DNA of 64,000 nucleotides from an uncultured Aquimarina sp. (GTDB lineage Bacteria; Bacteroidota; Bacteroidia; Flavobacteriales; Flavobacteriaceae): NCBI GenBank assembly GCA_947489685.1, contig CANLEM010000003.1, positions 785,283 to 849,282 of the forward strand, read 5' to 3'. Shown piece by piece: positions 1 to 11,014 of this stretch (position 1 is its first letter; each line of letters starts with the position of its first letter). The notes under the pieces were generated by a model. It saw only the letters and a program-made list of their open reading frames with translations, ran no database searches and was not told where the DNA came from. The position numbers and the translations under genes were made by a program.

Positions 1-22
1 ATGTTTCAAATAGAAAAATATT

Positions 23-478
23 ATGGACCCAATAGATCGATCAATATTACATTTATTACAAAAAAACGGGAAAATTACTATTAAGGAGATCGCAGAGCGG
101 TTACTATTAAGTACTACTCCTATTTTTGAGCGCGTAAAAAAATTAGAACGGGATGGGTATATAAAGTCATACAAAGCTATTTTGGATAGAAAAAAGGTTG
201 GGCTACAATTAATGGCTTTTTGTAATATCACTTTAAATCTTCATCAAAAGGATTTTATCAAAAAATTCGAAAAAGATATTCAACAATTCCCCGAAGTTGT
301 AGAGTGTTATCATGTGGCAGGAATGTTTGATTACTTGATAAAAATCTATGCCCAAGACATGGAGCAGTATCAGGATTTTTTATCCAACAAATTAGCGTCC
401 TTAGAAAACATTTCCAAAGTACAAAGTTCTTTTGTAATGACCGAAGTCAAGGATTTTTCTTATTTACCTATATCTTAA
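23..478 (+). CDS. Lrp/AsnC family transcriptional regulator
   Basis: ORF; N-terminal HTH 'MDPIDRSILHLLQKNGKITIKEIAERLLLSTTPIFERVKKLERDGYI' typical of AsnC/Lrp. Confidence 0.93.
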   Translation: MDPIDRSILHLLQKNGKITIKEIAERLLLSTTPIFERVKKLERDGYIKSYKAILDRKKVGLQLMAFCNITLNLHQKDFIKKFEKDIQQFPEVVECYHVAGMFDYLIKIYAQDMEQYQDFLSNKLASLENISKVQSSFVMTEVKDFSYLPIS

Positions 479-554
479 AATTATACTTCGACTTAACAAA
501 AGATTTAGAACTCATATAATATCTTTGATTTTCAACTTAAAATAATACACAGTA

Positions 555-1283
555 ATGAATATTAAAGAAGCAAAAGTATTAATTACAGGAGGTAACTCGG
601 GAATCGGAAAAGCAACTGCAAAATTACTAAAAGAAAAAGGCGCGCAAGTAGTTATTTCTGGTAGAAACGAAACTACACTATCCCAAACAGCTCAAGAACT
701 AGGCGTAGAATATATCAAGGCAGATGTTACCGAAGAAAACCAAGTTGCCGATATGGTGGAGCAAGCTAAAAATAAGATGAATGGTCTTAATGTACTGATA
801 AATAATGCAGGTTATGGATACATTGCAAAACTTGTAGATATTGAAGCCGATAAATTTACAGATCAATTTAAAACAAATATTCTGGGAGCCACGCTATGTG
901 CAAAAGAATCTGCCAAACATTTTGTAGATCAAGAGTATGGAAATATTATTAATATCGGTTCTACCTCTTCTCTAAAAGGTTCTCCTACAGCTTCTCCTTA
1001 TGTAGCGACCAAATTTGCGCTTAGAGGCATGACAGAAAGTTGGAGAAATGAGTTACGACCTCATAACATTAGAGTAATGCAAGTTAACCCTAGTGAAGTA
1101 ATGACCAGTTTTGCAGATAATCGAATTGCAAGTAATTCTGGCGCTAAACAATATACCGAAGCCGAGCAGCAAACTAAGCTGAGAGGAGAAGAAATTGCCC
1201 ATACGATTACCAGTTTATTAGAAATGGATGATCGTGGGTTTATCACAGAAGCTACTGTATTTGCAACCAATCCAAAAGTATAA
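555..1283 (+). CDS. SDR family NAD(P)-dependent oxidoreductase
   Basis: TGGNSGIG nucleotide-binding motif, NNAG, YVATKFAL catalytic motif. Confidence 0.93.
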   Translation: MNIKEAKVLITGGNSGIGKATAKLLKEKGAQVVISGRNETTLSQTAQELGVEYIKADVTEENQVADMVEQAKNKMNGLNVLINNAGYGYIAKLVDIEADKFTDQFKTNILGATLCAKESAKHFVDQEYGNIINIGSTSSLKGSPTASPYVATKFALRGMTESWRNELRPHNIRVMQVNPSEVMTSFADNRIASNSGAKQYTEAEQQTKLRGEEIAHTITSLLEMDDRGFITEATVFATNPKV

Positions 1284-2630
1284 TTATACCACTTTTGGGT
1301 TAGGTTGACCCTTAATTGATGTTTTTTTATCTCTAAAATGATTGATTACGACTAATATAAAAATAAGTAAGAATACTCCTGTACCTATTTTAAAAAGAGC
1401 TACTTGGATGCTTTCGAAAAGAAAACCTCCTAAAACCAAACCAAAAATACTAGCAAAGCTCCCCATACTGTTACCATATCCTTGAATTGCTCCTTGCATT
1501 TGGTGATTACCGGTTTTTGATAATATTGATAAAAAATTTGGCCACATCAATCCATTGCCTAACGACAATAATGTGATTGCTACATACATCATAAAAACAC
1601 TAGAAATAGAAAGCATATAGAAACTAATTGCTAATAACAACGTTCCAATAACAATGCAACTTAAGTTAGATACTTTATCTGATAAATATGATAATAATGG
1701 CCCTTGAACCAAAATCATTATGATACTCGAATAGGCCAAAAACACACCCAGTTCTATAGATGTCCATTTTAGAATTGAAGAAGCATAAATAGGTAATCCT
1801 GCATAAAAAAGACTAAAACCCAAAAAAGTAAGAAAATAGATACCATATAATAAAGGAACACCTTCGATCTTCAATATTTTACGAAAAGTATTAGGGCTAG
1901 ATTTCTCCATAATATCATCTGTGTAACAATCCTTATGCTCTACTTGAAAAAAACGTCTAAAAGATGTGAACCCCAATTTCCCTGTATCTACTACACAAGG
2001 ATTACTCTCGGGTAATTTTGAGATAATTACAAAAATTGCGACCAAAGAAATCAATGCCGCTAACATTATTGGTAGCGATTCTTCTAAAAAAGTTGAAGCC
2101 AGAACTCCGGCTACTGCTGGCCCCAAAACAAACCCAAGACTGGTAGATGCCCCCATCATTCCAAAGTTTTTATTTCGATTTTCATCAGTAGAAATATCTG
2201 ATAAGTACGCATTTGCCACAGAAACATTACCCCCAGTAAACCCATCAAAGATTCTTGCCAAAAACAGTAAGAGTAGAGGTAAAGTCATTATATAACTACC
2301 TGTAAACTCAATAGATGAAGACCACAATACTGTCTTAGGTAAAATAAAAGCCAATAAAAACATGCTCCAGGCTATAAACGTCCCTACTTGACTTATTATA
2401 AGTACTTTTTTTCTACCAATTCGATCAGATAATCTTCCTAATATCGGGGCTCCTATTAATTGAAAAAAAGGGTACATCGCTCCCAATAGCCCATAAATAA
2501 AACCGTTTCCTCCCAAGTCTATAACAATAAAAATAAGGATTGGGATCACAATACTATATCCTAGTATGCCAATAAAATTTACTAATAAAATGGGAAAAAT
2601 GGTACGATTGAAAAAACTAAAGACACGCAT
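1284..2630 (-). CDS. MFS transporter (TCR/Tet-like)
   Basis: Multi-TM protein with 'GRLSDRIGRKKVL' MFS motif. Confidence 0.9.
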   Translation of the reverse strand: MRVFSFFNRTIFPILLVNFIGILGYSIVIPILIFIVIDLGGNGFIYGLLGAMYPFFQLIGAPILGRLSDRIGRKKVLIISQVGTFIAWSMFLLAFILPKTVLWSSSIEFTGSYIMTLPLLLLFLARIFDGFTGGNVSVANAYLSDISTDENRNKNFGMMGASTSLGFVLGPAVAGVLASTFLEESLPIMLAALISLVAIFVIISKLPESNPCVVDTGKLGFTSFRRFFQVEHKDCYTDDIMEKSSPNTFRKILKIEGVPLLYGIYFLTFLGFSLFYAGLPIYASSILKWTSIELGVFLAYSSIIMILVQGPLLSYLSDKVSNLSCIVIGTLLLAISFYMLSISSVFMMYVAITLLSLGNGLMWPNFLSILSKTGNHQMQGAIQGYGNSMGSFASIFGLVLGGFLFESIQVALFKIGTGVFLLIFILVVINHFRDKKTSIKGQPNPKVV

Positions 2631-2695
2631 GCCTTAAAAATAAGATCGTTTGTTACAAAAACTTGTTAAACTATTGCCAATATAAAAAGTAATAT

Positions 2696-3700
2696 TTACT
2701 TCATTACTTTAACCAGCAGTTCTTTTAAAATATCTCCTTGTGGTAAGTTTGCCGCTCCTACTCCTTTACTTTTCAAATCAGCCTCTCTAAGTATGGCGAT
2801 AATTTGACTTACTTTTTTCATGGGGTAATTATGGGCTGCTTCGGTATAATCTTTTACAAAATAAGGATTAACTTTTAAGGCACCCGCCACATTTCTTTGC
2901 GATTTATCTGATAGCCCATGATACTGTAATACTTGCGAAAAGAAACTATATAATAATGAAACTGTAACTACTAGCGGGTTATCTTTTGGGTTTTGAGCAA
3001 AATAATTAATAATGCGATGTGCTTTAATCACATTTTTTGAACCTATTGCTTTACGAAGCTCGAAATTATTAAACTCTTTGCTTATACCTATATTTTCTTC
3101 AATTTGATCTGCAGTAATTTGTTCTCCTTTTGGGATAATTAATTTCAGTTTTTCTAATTCATTATTAATTTTATTCAGATCGGTGCCCAAAAACTCCACA
3201 AGCATCTGAGCAGCTTTTGGCTCTATACTATATTTTACGCCTCCCAAAACCCTGCGTATCCAATCAGCAACTTGATTTTCGTATAATTTTTTACTTTCAA
3301 AGATCACTCCACTCTTATTGACCGCCTTGTATAACTTTTTACGTTTGTCTATCTTTTTATATTTGTAGCAAACAACAAGCACAGTTGATGGTTGTGGGTT
3401 TTCGGCATAATCTACCAATTTCTCGATAGTTCTTGATAAATCCTGAGCCTCTTTAACAATAACCACCTGGCGTTCGGCCATCATAGGAAAACGTTTTGCA
3501 TTGGCCACAATATCTTCTACCGTAACATCCCTACCATACAATATCATTTGATTAAACCCTTTTTCTTCCTCGGCTAGTACATTTTTATCAATATATTCTG
3601 AAATTCTATCAATATAATAGGGCTCATCTCCCATAAGGAAGTATATAGGTTTTATATTGCCATTTTTTATTTCAGTTACAATTTGTTTTACTTCGTCCAT
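2696..3700 (-). CDS. holA: DNA polymerase III subunit delta
   Basis: N-term 'IYFLMGDEPYYIDRI', overall HolA-like pattern and length. Confidence 0.9.
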   Translation of the reverse strand: MDEVKQIVTEIKNGNIKPIYFLMGDEPYYIDRISEYIDKNVLAEEEKGFNQMILYGRDVTVEDIVANAKRFPMMAERQVVIVKEAQDLSRTIEKLVDYAENPQPSTVLVVCYKYKKIDKRKKLYKAVNKSGVIFESKKLYENQVADWIRRVLGGVKYSIEPKAAQMLVEFLGTDLNKINNELEKLKLIIPKGEQITADQIEENIGISKEFNNFELRKAIGSKNVIKAHRIINYFAQNPKDNPLVVTVSLLYSFFSQVLQYHGLSDKSQRNVAGALKVNPYFVKDYTEAAHNYPMKKVSQIIAILREADLKSKGVGAANLPQGDILKELLVKVMK

Positions 3701-3726
3701 TCAGAAAAAATCATCAAATTTGTGAT

Positions 3727-4173
3727 ATGCAAAAATTAAACTTCCCTGCATACCAGTTTCGATTCAAAAATAGCGAAAATAAAGTTTCTATTTTTGACCG
3801 GATTCGTAAAAAATTTATCATTCTTACTCCCGAAGAATGGGTACGACAACATACCGTACATTATCTTATCGAAGAAAAAAAATATCCAGAGAGTTTGATC
3901 AATGTAGAAAAACTAATCAAAATTAATGACCTTAATAAAAGGTATGACATTATTATTTTTAATCCAGATGGTAGTATTCGTCTTGTAGTAGAATGTAAAT
4001 CTGCCAAGGTAAAAATTACTCAAGATGTGTTTGATCAGATTGCCAGATATAATTTAGAATTGAAAGCAGAATATCTCATGATTACCAATGGCATGAATCA
4101 TTATTACTGTCAGATGAATTATATCGAAAAACAATATACTTTTCTAAAAGATATTCCCAATTATAACAAATAA
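3727..4173 (+). CDS. type I restriction enzyme HsdR N-terminal domain protein (HSDR_N-like)
   Basis: Nuclease-like 'RYDIIIFNPDGSIRLVVECKS' motif; adjacent to holA. Confidence 0.8.
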   Translation: MQKLNFPAYQFRFKNSENKVSIFDRIRKKFIILTPEEWVRQHTVHYLIEEKKYPESLINVEKLIKINDLNKRYDIIIFNPDGSIRLVVECKSAKVKITQDVFDQIARYNLELKAEYLMITNGMNHYYCQMNYIEKQYTFLKDIPNYNK

Positions 4174-4192
4174 AACCTATTAATTTGCAGTA

Positions 4193-5185
4193 ATGAACAT
4201 AGCAGTTGTTATACTAAATTGGAACGGTAGATCTTTATTAGAAGAGTTTTTACCCTCGGTAATTGAGCATTCTAAAGAAGCTACAATCTATTTGGCCGAT
4301 AATGCCTCTAGCGATGACTCGGTTGATTATGTGCGTAATACATTTCCTGAAGTTAAAATAGTAGAAAATTCTGAAAACGGTGGATATGCAAAAGGTTATA
4401 ATGATGCGTTGCTAGAGATAGATGAAGATATCTATTGTTTATTGAATAGTGATGTAGAAGTTACTCAGGGTTGGTTAGATCCCGTGATTACTTCTTTTAA
4501 GCATTCGGAAACCATTGCTGCTATCCAGCCAAAAATTCTGGATTATAAAAAAAAGACTCATTTTGAATATGCCGGTGCAGCGGGAGGGTTTATTGATAAG
4601 TTTGGATATCCATATTGCAGAGGTCGAATATTTGATACGCTCGAGCAAGATAATGGCCAATATAATGACAGCATACCTATATTTTGGGCAAGTGGAGCTT
4701 GTTTGTTTGTTAGAAAGTCAGTTTTTGAAGAGGTTGGAAAACTCGATGAAGATTTTTTTGCTCATCAAGAAGAAATTGACCTGTGCTGGCGTATGCAAAA
4801 TCATGGGTATCAAATCATGTATCAAGGAGCATCAACCGTCTATCATTTGGGAGGAGCCACTTTAAATACAATGAACCCAAAAAAAACATATCTAAATTTC
4901 AGAAACAATCTGTACCTGCTTATTAAGAATGCCCCAAAAAGAGACTTATTGTTTTTGATTTTTATACGATTACTTTTGGATGGACTGGCCGGATTTAAGT
5001 TTCTGATCGAAGGAAAATTTTCTCACTTTATCGCTATCATAAAGGCTCATTTCAGCTTCTACGCTAATTTTAACACTTTTATTAAAAAACGCAAAAAACT
5101 TTCAAAAACGGGGAAATATTATTCATTTTTTTCCGTTGTATGGCAGTATTTTATTTTAAAACATAAACATTTTAATCAATTATAA
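4193..5185 (+). CDS. glycosyltransferase family 2
   Basis: 'AVVILNWNGRSLLEEFLPSV', 'ADNASSDDS', 'NSDVEV', 'ASGACLFVRKSVFEEVG'. Confidence 0.92.
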   Translation: MNIAVVILNWNGRSLLEEFLPSVIEHSKEATIYLADNASSDDSVDYVRNTFPEVKIVENSENGGYAKGYNDALLEIDEDIYCLLNSDVEVTQGWLDPVITSFKHSETIAAIQPKILDYKKKTHFEYAGAAGGFIDKFGYPYCRGRIFDTLEQDNGQYNDSIPIFWASGACLFVRKSVFEEVGKLDEDFFAHQEEIDLCWRMQNHGYQIMYQGASTVYHLGGATLNTMNPKKTYLNFRNNLYLLIKNAPKRDLLFLIFIRLLLDGLAGFKFLIEGKFSHFIAIIKAHFSFYANFNTFIKKRKKLSKTGKYYSFFSVVWQYFILKHKHFNQL

Positions 5186-5283
5186 GGTGATATAATAAAT
5201 TATTGTTAAGGACCTAGTATTACGTCACAATTTTAATAATTTTGAGTTATATAACCAGAACAAGACTAAAAACAGATTTTCTA

Positions 5284-6153
5284 ATGAAAAAAGTAATGAT
5301 TATTGGTGCTTCAATGGCAGTATTATTATCTTCTTGTGTATCACAAAAGAAGTTTGCCGACCTAGAAGCCAAACAAAAACAAACCGAAGATTTATTAAAT
5401 ACTGCAACGGTAAAATTAAATAGCTGTCTTGAAGAAAAAGCAGGATCGACATCACAGCTTAAAGTTTTACAAGATCAAGTATCTAATCTTAAGAATCAAA
5501 ACTCTGCTTTATTAAATAATGTGGGTAACCTTGCTACATTATCGACTAAAGAAGCAGAAAACCTTGAAAAATCTTTGGAAAGTATCAAAGAGAAGGATTT
5601 ACAAATAAAAACAATGCAAGATGCGATCACCAAAAAAGATTCTGTGACCTTAGCCTTGGTAACAAGTTTAAAAGGTGCTTTGGGTAACCTTGCCGATGAG
5701 GATATCGAAGTAAATGTAGAAAAAGGTGTGGTCTATGTATCTATCTCTGACAAACTTTTATTTAAGAGTGGTAGCTATAATGTATCAACCAGAGCTCGTG
5801 AAGTATTAGGCAAAGTTGCTAAGGTAGTTAACGCTAAGCCAGATATCGAATTCTTAGTAGAAGGACATACAGATAGCAAACCATATAAAAGCAATAAAGC
5901 AATTCTTGATAACTGGGATTTAAGTGTAAAACGAGCTACTGCAGTAGTTAGGGTTTTACAAAATGACTTTAAAGTAGATCCTAAGCGTATGACCGCAGCC
6001 GGACGTAGTTATTATGTACCCGTTGCTGATAACGCTACAGATGCTAATAGAGCAAAGAACAGACGTACCAGAATTGTTGTATTACCAAAACTTGACCAGT
6101 TTTATAACATGATCGAAGACGGAATGAAAAAAGCTTCTCAAGGAGGAAATTAA
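5284..6153 (+). CDS. OmpA family outer-membrane lipoprotein
   Basis: Start chosen at internal ATG 5284 (lipoprotein signal MKKVMIIGASMAVLLSSC); C-terminal OmpA domain 'VEGHTDSKPY...NWDLSVKRATAVVR...RRTRIVVLPK'. Confidence 0.9.
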   Translation: MKKVMIIGASMAVLLSSCVSQKKFADLEAKQKQTEDLLNTATVKLNSCLEEKAGSTSQLKVLQDQVSNLKNQNSALLNNVGNLATLSTKEAENLEKSLESIKEKDLQIKTMQDAITKKDSVTLALVTSLKGALGNLADEDIEVNVEKGVVYVSISDKLLFKSGSYNVSTRAREVLGKVAKVVNAKPDIEFLVEGHTDSKPYKSNKAILDNWDLSVKRATAVVRVLQNDFKVDPKRMTAAGRSYYVPVADNATDANRAKNRRTRIVVLPKLDQFYNMIEDGMKKASQGGN

Positions 6154-6177
6154 AAGATATTATCTTTTATTATCATA

Positions 6178-6211
6178 CAAAAAGGCAATACATAATGTAT
6201 TGCCTTTTTTT
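6178..6211 (+). terminator. rho-independent terminator downstream of ompA-like gene
   Basis: AAAAAGGCAATACATAATGTATTGCCTTTTTTT hairpin followed by T tract. Confidence 0.85.
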
Positions 6212-6235
6212 GTGGTTATCAAGTTAATAAAACAA

Positions 6236-6823
6236 TCAAATACTAACTTCTTTTGTAAATACTCTATCTTTTATAGAAAAGTAGATTATATATTTACCGG
6301 CAGGAACTCCCGAAAAATTATAATTTCTTTGAAATACAGGTCCTTCTTCTTCTATTTTCTCCTTTATCATTAATACTCCATCATTATCATATATAGAAAT
6401 GTACAGTGGTGCATTCTCTGTTACAGTTATCATAGTTTTTACGATAGCGTTTTCGACCAGAACTTTTGGTTTAAAAATTGTTATAGCAGAATTATCAATT
6501 AATGCAATTCCCTTTTTATTCTTAATTACCGGAGTAACCTTTAGGTCAAATTCTGTTTCTGTTTCTACAAAATAAATACCGTTCTCCACTACACTCAGAT
6601 TAAAGTATTTTCTATATGAAGATGTAGCTTCTAGTGTAATATTAAATAATATTGTTCCTGAATAATCTTTGAGATACAATTTTTGTCCTTTACTTGTATT
6701 GGTAAGCGATACATTAATAGTAGAAGAGTTTTCGATTTTAACAGATAGTACATCTGATGCCATTATTGTTGTGCTCAATAGCATAGCAATCATAATTAGG
6801 CTTAGGTTAATGACTCTTTTCAT
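6236..6823 (-). CDS. secreted hypothetical protein
   Basis: Signal peptide MKRVINLSLIMIAMLLSTTIMA; C-terminal beta-rich 'VPAGKYIIYFSIKDRVFTKEVSI'; start moved to internal ATG. Confidence 0.7.
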   Translation of the reverse strand: MKRVINLSLIMIAMLLSTTIMASDVLSVKIENSSTINVSLTNTSKGQKLYLKDYSGTILFNITLEATSSYRKYFNLSVVENGIYFVETETEFDLKVTPVIKNKKGIALIDNSAITIFKPKVLVENAIVKTMITVTENAPLYISIYDNDGVLMIKEKIEEEGPVFQRNYNFSGVPAGKYIIYFSIKDRVFTKEVSI

Positions 6824-7071
6824 AATTTCTAGTTTTTTGTTGTTCATGTTTCTTGAGGCAAATGTACTGTCATGTTTCTCTATAGAATACAACAAAATTT
6901 GCACATATATATACTATATTAACTTTAGAAACTACTGAAAAACCATACTTAAGTTAATTTAACATACTTTTGATAATGACTTTACGTTATTTTAACATTT
7001 ATAATATCATATTAGCAAATAAATTCTGTACTATTTAAACAAGTTTGATTACTACTAAGAACTAACCCTTT

Positions 7072-7944
7072 ATGAAACATATAAAACCATCTTTAGAGAA
7101 AATTGTTCCCGAATTTGGTAGTTCATTATACTATGAAACCTTTTCTAAAGACAAAAAGAATAAAGATCCTATCTGGCATTATCATCCCGAGATAGAAATA
7201 GTTTACGTTAATGGAGGCACAGGAAAAATGCAAATAGGAAGTCATATGTCTTACTATAGAAACGGTGCTTTGATGCTTATTGGTTCTAATTTACCTCATT
7301 GCGGCTTTACTGATAGGATGACAGGTAACAGTAGTGAAACCATAATTCAGATGTTACCCGATTTTTTAGGTTCATCTTTTTTTAGTATTCCAGAAACTAA
7401 TGGCATCGGTAAACTTTTAGAGCAAGCAAAAAAAGGAATTATATTTCACGGAGATACCAAAAGGCAAATTGGAGCAAAAATTGAATCCCTAAAAGATCTT
7501 GATGTTTTCGAGAAACTTCTCGGAATTCTTAAAGTACTTCGAGATATGGAAAAAACTCAAGAATATACTATTCTTAATGCTGAAGGATTTATTATCGAAA
7601 CCGAATTGCAAGATAACAATAGAATTAACCTTATTTTTAACTTCGTACAAACCGAATTTGGAAGAGCAATTACATTAGAAGAAATTGCAGATAAAGTAAG
7701 TATGAGCGTTCCTGGATTTTGTAGATATTTTAAAAAAGTAACCGGAAAGACTTTTACGCAATTCGTAAACGAGTATAGATTAGTACATGCGGCCAAATTA
7801 TTACATGAAAAACAAACTAGTATTACGGATATTTGCTACGAGAGTGGTTTTAGTAACTTCTCTCATTTTAGTAGGTTGTTTAAAGAGTTTACGGGCAAAA
7901 CGCCCAGTATGTATAGAAATGAGCTCAAATATGTAATATCTTAA
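7072..7944 (+). CDS. AraC family transcriptional regulator with cupin-like sensor domain
   Basis: N-term cupin-like 'WHYHPEIEIVYVNGGTG', C-term AraC HTH 'ITDICYESGFSNFSHFSRLFKEFTGKTPSMYR'. Confidence 0.93.
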   Translation: MKHIKPSLEKIVPEFGSSLYYETFSKDKKNKDPIWHYHPEIEIVYVNGGTGKMQIGSHMSYYRNGALMLIGSNLPHCGFTDRMTGNSSETIIQMLPDFLGSSFFSIPETNGIGKLLEQAKKGIIFHGDTKRQIGAKIESLKDLDVFEKLLGILKVLRDMEKTQEYTILNAEGFIIETELQDNNRINLIFNFVQTEFGRAITLEEIADKVSMSVPGFCRYFKKVTGKTFTQFVNEYRLVHAAKLLHEKQTSITDICYESGFSNFSHFSRLFKEFTGKTPSMYRNELKYVIS

Positions 7945-7953
7945 CGGGTTATC

Positions 7954-8574
7954 TTAGATAATATCTATTGCACCTTTACCTTCTCTAAGCAAAATAGGGT
8001 CTCCGCTAGTAAGGTCAATCACTGTCGATGGTATATTATCGCCATAACCGCCATCTACAACCATATCTACCAGATTATCCCACTTTTCTAATATCAACTC
8101 TGGGTCTGTTGTATATTCGATTACTTCATCTTCATCATATATGGATGTAGATACAATTGGATTGCCTAATTCTTCAACTATTGCCGTACAAATGTTATTA
8201 TCAGGCACTCTAATACCTACAGTTTTCTTTTTCTTAAATACGGTTGGTAAATTATTACTTCCCGGAAGAATAAAGGTATACGGACCTGGCAATGTTCTTT
8301 TTAACAATTTAAAAGTACTGTTATCTATCTGTCTCACATAATCCGATAGATTACTCAGATCCTTACAAATAAACGAAAAATTTGCTTTGGCAAGTTTTAT
8401 TCCTTTTATATGCGCAATTTTCTCGAGAGCTCTTGTATTAGTAATATCACAACCCAAACCATATACCGTATCTGTCGGATAAATAACCAGACCTCCATTG
8501 CGCAAACAATTCACTACTTGTTGAATTTCGCGAGGATTAGGGTTTTCGTTATATAGTTTTACAAACTCTGCCAT
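7954..8574 (-). CDS. L-threonylcarbamoyladenylate synthase (Sua5/YciO/YrdC family)
   Basis: 'GGLVIYPTDTVYGLGCDI', 'LPGPYTFIL', 'VGIRVPDN'. Confidence 0.92.
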   Translation of the reverse strand: MAEFVKLYNENPNPREIQQVVNCLRNGGLVIYPTDTVYGLGCDITNTRALEKIAHIKGIKLAKANFSFICKDLSNLSDYVRQIDNSTFKLLKRTLPGPYTFILPGSNNLPTVFKKKKTVGIRVPDNNICTAIVEELGNPIVSTSIYDEDEVIEYTTDPELILEKWDNLVDMVVDGGYGDNIPSTVIDLTSGDPILLREGKGAIDII

Positions 8575-8611
8575 AGGATGCGCTCATTAAAAGCATATGC
8601 AATTTACGTAT

Positions 8612-11014
8612 TTATAAGATTTTAAGCTTTGCAAATCGAAGCAATAGTTTTTTTATCCCTCCTTTTTCGAAGTGAATTTCGGCTTTTTTATCTTGCCCTA
8701 CTCCTTCGAGTTTTAAAACTTTACCTTTCCCAAAACGCATATGTTCTACTATGGTGCCAGGCACCAAATCGCTATCAAACAGGTTAGCATTTGATTGATT
8801 AGAAGATCCATTAGAAACTGGCCTAAGCTTTCTTAATTTTTGCAATTGCTCTTCATTAGGTTTATGTGCTAATGGAGGTGATCCTGATATTGGTTTTTTA
8901 AGACGTAGTTTACTTTTATCCACATCTCCAAAAATATCCGAATCAATCAAAGGTTGGTAACGATAATTCTCGACCGGAGTTAAATATTCTAAAAATTGGT
9001 CGTCGATTTCCTCGATAAATCTACTAGGTTCTGCATCTACAAGCTTACCCCATCGATAACGAGATTGCGTATAGGTAAGATAAGCTTGTTTTTCGGCTCT
9101 GGTTAGTGCCACATAAAACAGTCGCCTCTCCTCCTCTAGTTCACTACGGGTATTCATACTCATTCCCGAAGGAAATAGATCTTCTTCCATACCTACAATG
9201 TACACATACGGAAACTCTAATCCCTTTGCTAGATGTATGGTCATTAATGCCACTCGGTCATCATCACCAGTATCTTGATCAAGATCCGTTGCCAATGCAA
9301 CATCTTCTAGGAACTCTGCCAAAGATCCACTGGCATCTGCAAGCTCTTTTTGACCTTCGACAAAATCACGAATACCGTTAAGCAACTCTTCTATATTTTC
9401 TATTCTGGCAATACCTTCGGGAGTACCATCTTTTTTTAACTCTTGGAGTAATCCCGTTTTTTTGGCTACTGTTTCTGCTAATACAAATGCATCCGAAGTT
9501 TGATTAGTAACCTGAAAACTTTTGATCATCGTCATAAAGTTTTCTAATCTGGTCTTGGTGCCACTATTAATTTTCAGGTTGATCCGATCAAGGTTTTCGA
9601 TAACTTCAAAAATAGAGCGATCGTAGTGATTAGCAGCAACTATAAGCTTATCTACTGTAGTTGCACCAATACCTCTAGCTGGATAATTAATAATCCGTTT
9701 TAAAGCTTCTTCGTCTTTTGGGTTAATTATTAAACGTAAATACCCCAATACATCCTTGATTTCTTTACGTTGATAAAATGATAAACCTCCGTATATTCTA
9801 TACTTTATATCTCGTTTTCGCAGGGCATCTTCAATAGCTCTGGATTGCGCATTAGTTCTATACAACACTGCAAAATTTCCATTACCAAGCTGGTGTTGCA
9901 TTTGATTTTCGAATATCGAACTTGCTACATATCGTCCTTCGTCACCATCGGTAAGCAATCGATTTACTATTATTTTTGCCCCTGGGTCATTGGCGGTCCA
10001 AACCACCTTATCCAATTTGGTTTTGTTTTTATCAATTATAGAATTGGCTGCTTCAACAATATTTTTGGTCGATCTATAATTTTGTTCCAATCTGTATTGT
10101 TGTACATTGTCATAATCTCTCTGGAAATTGAGAATATTATTAATGTTCGCTCCTCGAAAAGCATATATACTTTGAGCATCATCGCCTACAACGCATATAT
10201 TTTGGAACTTATCGGATAATGCTCGTACAATAAGGTACTGCGAATGATTTGTATCCTGATACTCATCCACCAATATATATCGGAAACGATTTTGGTACTT
10301 GGCTAGTACATCAGGAAATCGATTTAATAACTCATTGGTTTTTAATAGTAGATCATCAAAATCCATAGCGCCAGCTTTAAAACATCGATCCACATAATGT
10401 TCATAAATCTCTCCTAATCTCGGGCGTTTTGCCATCGCATCTGCCTCTACCAATTCTGCATTTTGAAAATATGCTTTTACGGTGATTAGACTATTTTTAT
10501 AGGAAGATATTCTGGAATATACCTGCTTATATTTATAGATATCTTTGTCTAAGCCCATCTCTTTAATGATAGAAGCAATCAAACGCTGAGAATCCTGTGT
10601 ATCATAAATAGTAAAGTTAGATGGGTATCCTAATTTATCTGCTTCAAATCTCAAAATCTTGGCAAATATAGAATGAAACGTTCCCATCCATAAATTTTTA
10701 GCCTCACTTGCTCCTACAATAGTGGCTATACGTTTTTTCATCTCTCTGGCGGCCTTGTTGGTAAAGGTCAATGATAATATATTAAACGAATCCACTCCCA
10801 GATGCATTAAATATGCAATTCTATATGTAAGTACACGTGTCTTTCCGGAGCCCGCTCCAGCAATTACAATCATTGGCCCCTCTTTTTGAAGTACTGGGGC
10901 TCGTTGCGCATCATTCAACTCGGCTAAATATTCTTCCAACGTAACAATTTTAAAAGTGAAAAGTAATGAAACAACAACGTTTATGGAAGTGTAATACGAG
11001 AATTTTGTAAACAA
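8612..11014 (-). CDS. pcrA: UvrD/PcrA-type ATP-dependent DNA helicase
   Basis: Walker A 'IAGAGSGKTRVLTYRI', 'VDEYQDTNHSQ', 'GDDAQSIYAFRGA', 'LMTIHLAKGLEFPYV'; the first ~20 aa of the ORF are probably not translated. Confidence 0.95.
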   Translation of the reverse strand: MFTKFSYYTSINVVVSLLFTFKIVTLEEYLAELNDAQRAPVLQKEGPMIVIAGAGSGKTRVLTYRIAYLMHLGVDSFNILSLTFTNKAAREMKKRIATIVGASEAKNLWMGTFHSIFAKILRFEADKLGYPSNFTIYDTQDSQRLIASIIKEMGLDKDIYKYKQVYSRISSYKNSLITVKAYFQNAELVEADAMAKRPRLGEIYEHYVDRCFKAGAMDFDDLLLKTNELLNRFPDVLAKYQNRFRYILVDEYQDTNHSQYLIVRALSDKFQNICVVGDDAQSIYAFRGANINNILNFQRDYDNVQQYRLEQNYRSTKNIVEAANSIIDKNKTKLDKVVWTANDPGAKIIVNRLLTDGDEGRYVASSIFENQMQHQLGNGNFAVLYRTNAQSRAIEDALRKRDIKYRIYGGLSFYQRKEIKDVLGYLRLIINPKDEEALKRIINYPARGIGATTVDKLIVAANHYDRSIFEVIENLDRINLKINSGTKTRLENFMTMIKSFQVTNQTSDAFVLAETVAKKTGLLQELKKDGTPEGIARIENIEELLNGIRDFVEGQKELADASGSLAEFLEDVALATDLDQDTGDDDRVALMTIHLAKGLEFPYVYIVGMEEDLFPSGMSMNTRSELEEERRLFYVALTRAEKQAYLTYTQSRYRWGKLVDAEPSRFIEEIDDQFLEYLTPVENYRYQPLIDSDIFGDVDKSKLRLKKPISGSPPLAHKPNEEQLQKLRKLRPVSNGSSNQSNANLFDSDLVPGTIVEHMRFGKGKVLKLEGVGQDKKAEIHFEKGGIKKLLLRFAKLKIL

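Noticed and set aside
9106-9381. Antisense ORFs inside helicase, RecG, M1 peptidase, S41 protease and other genes
   Set aside because: Overlap strongly supported genes on the opposite strand, with no family resemblance.
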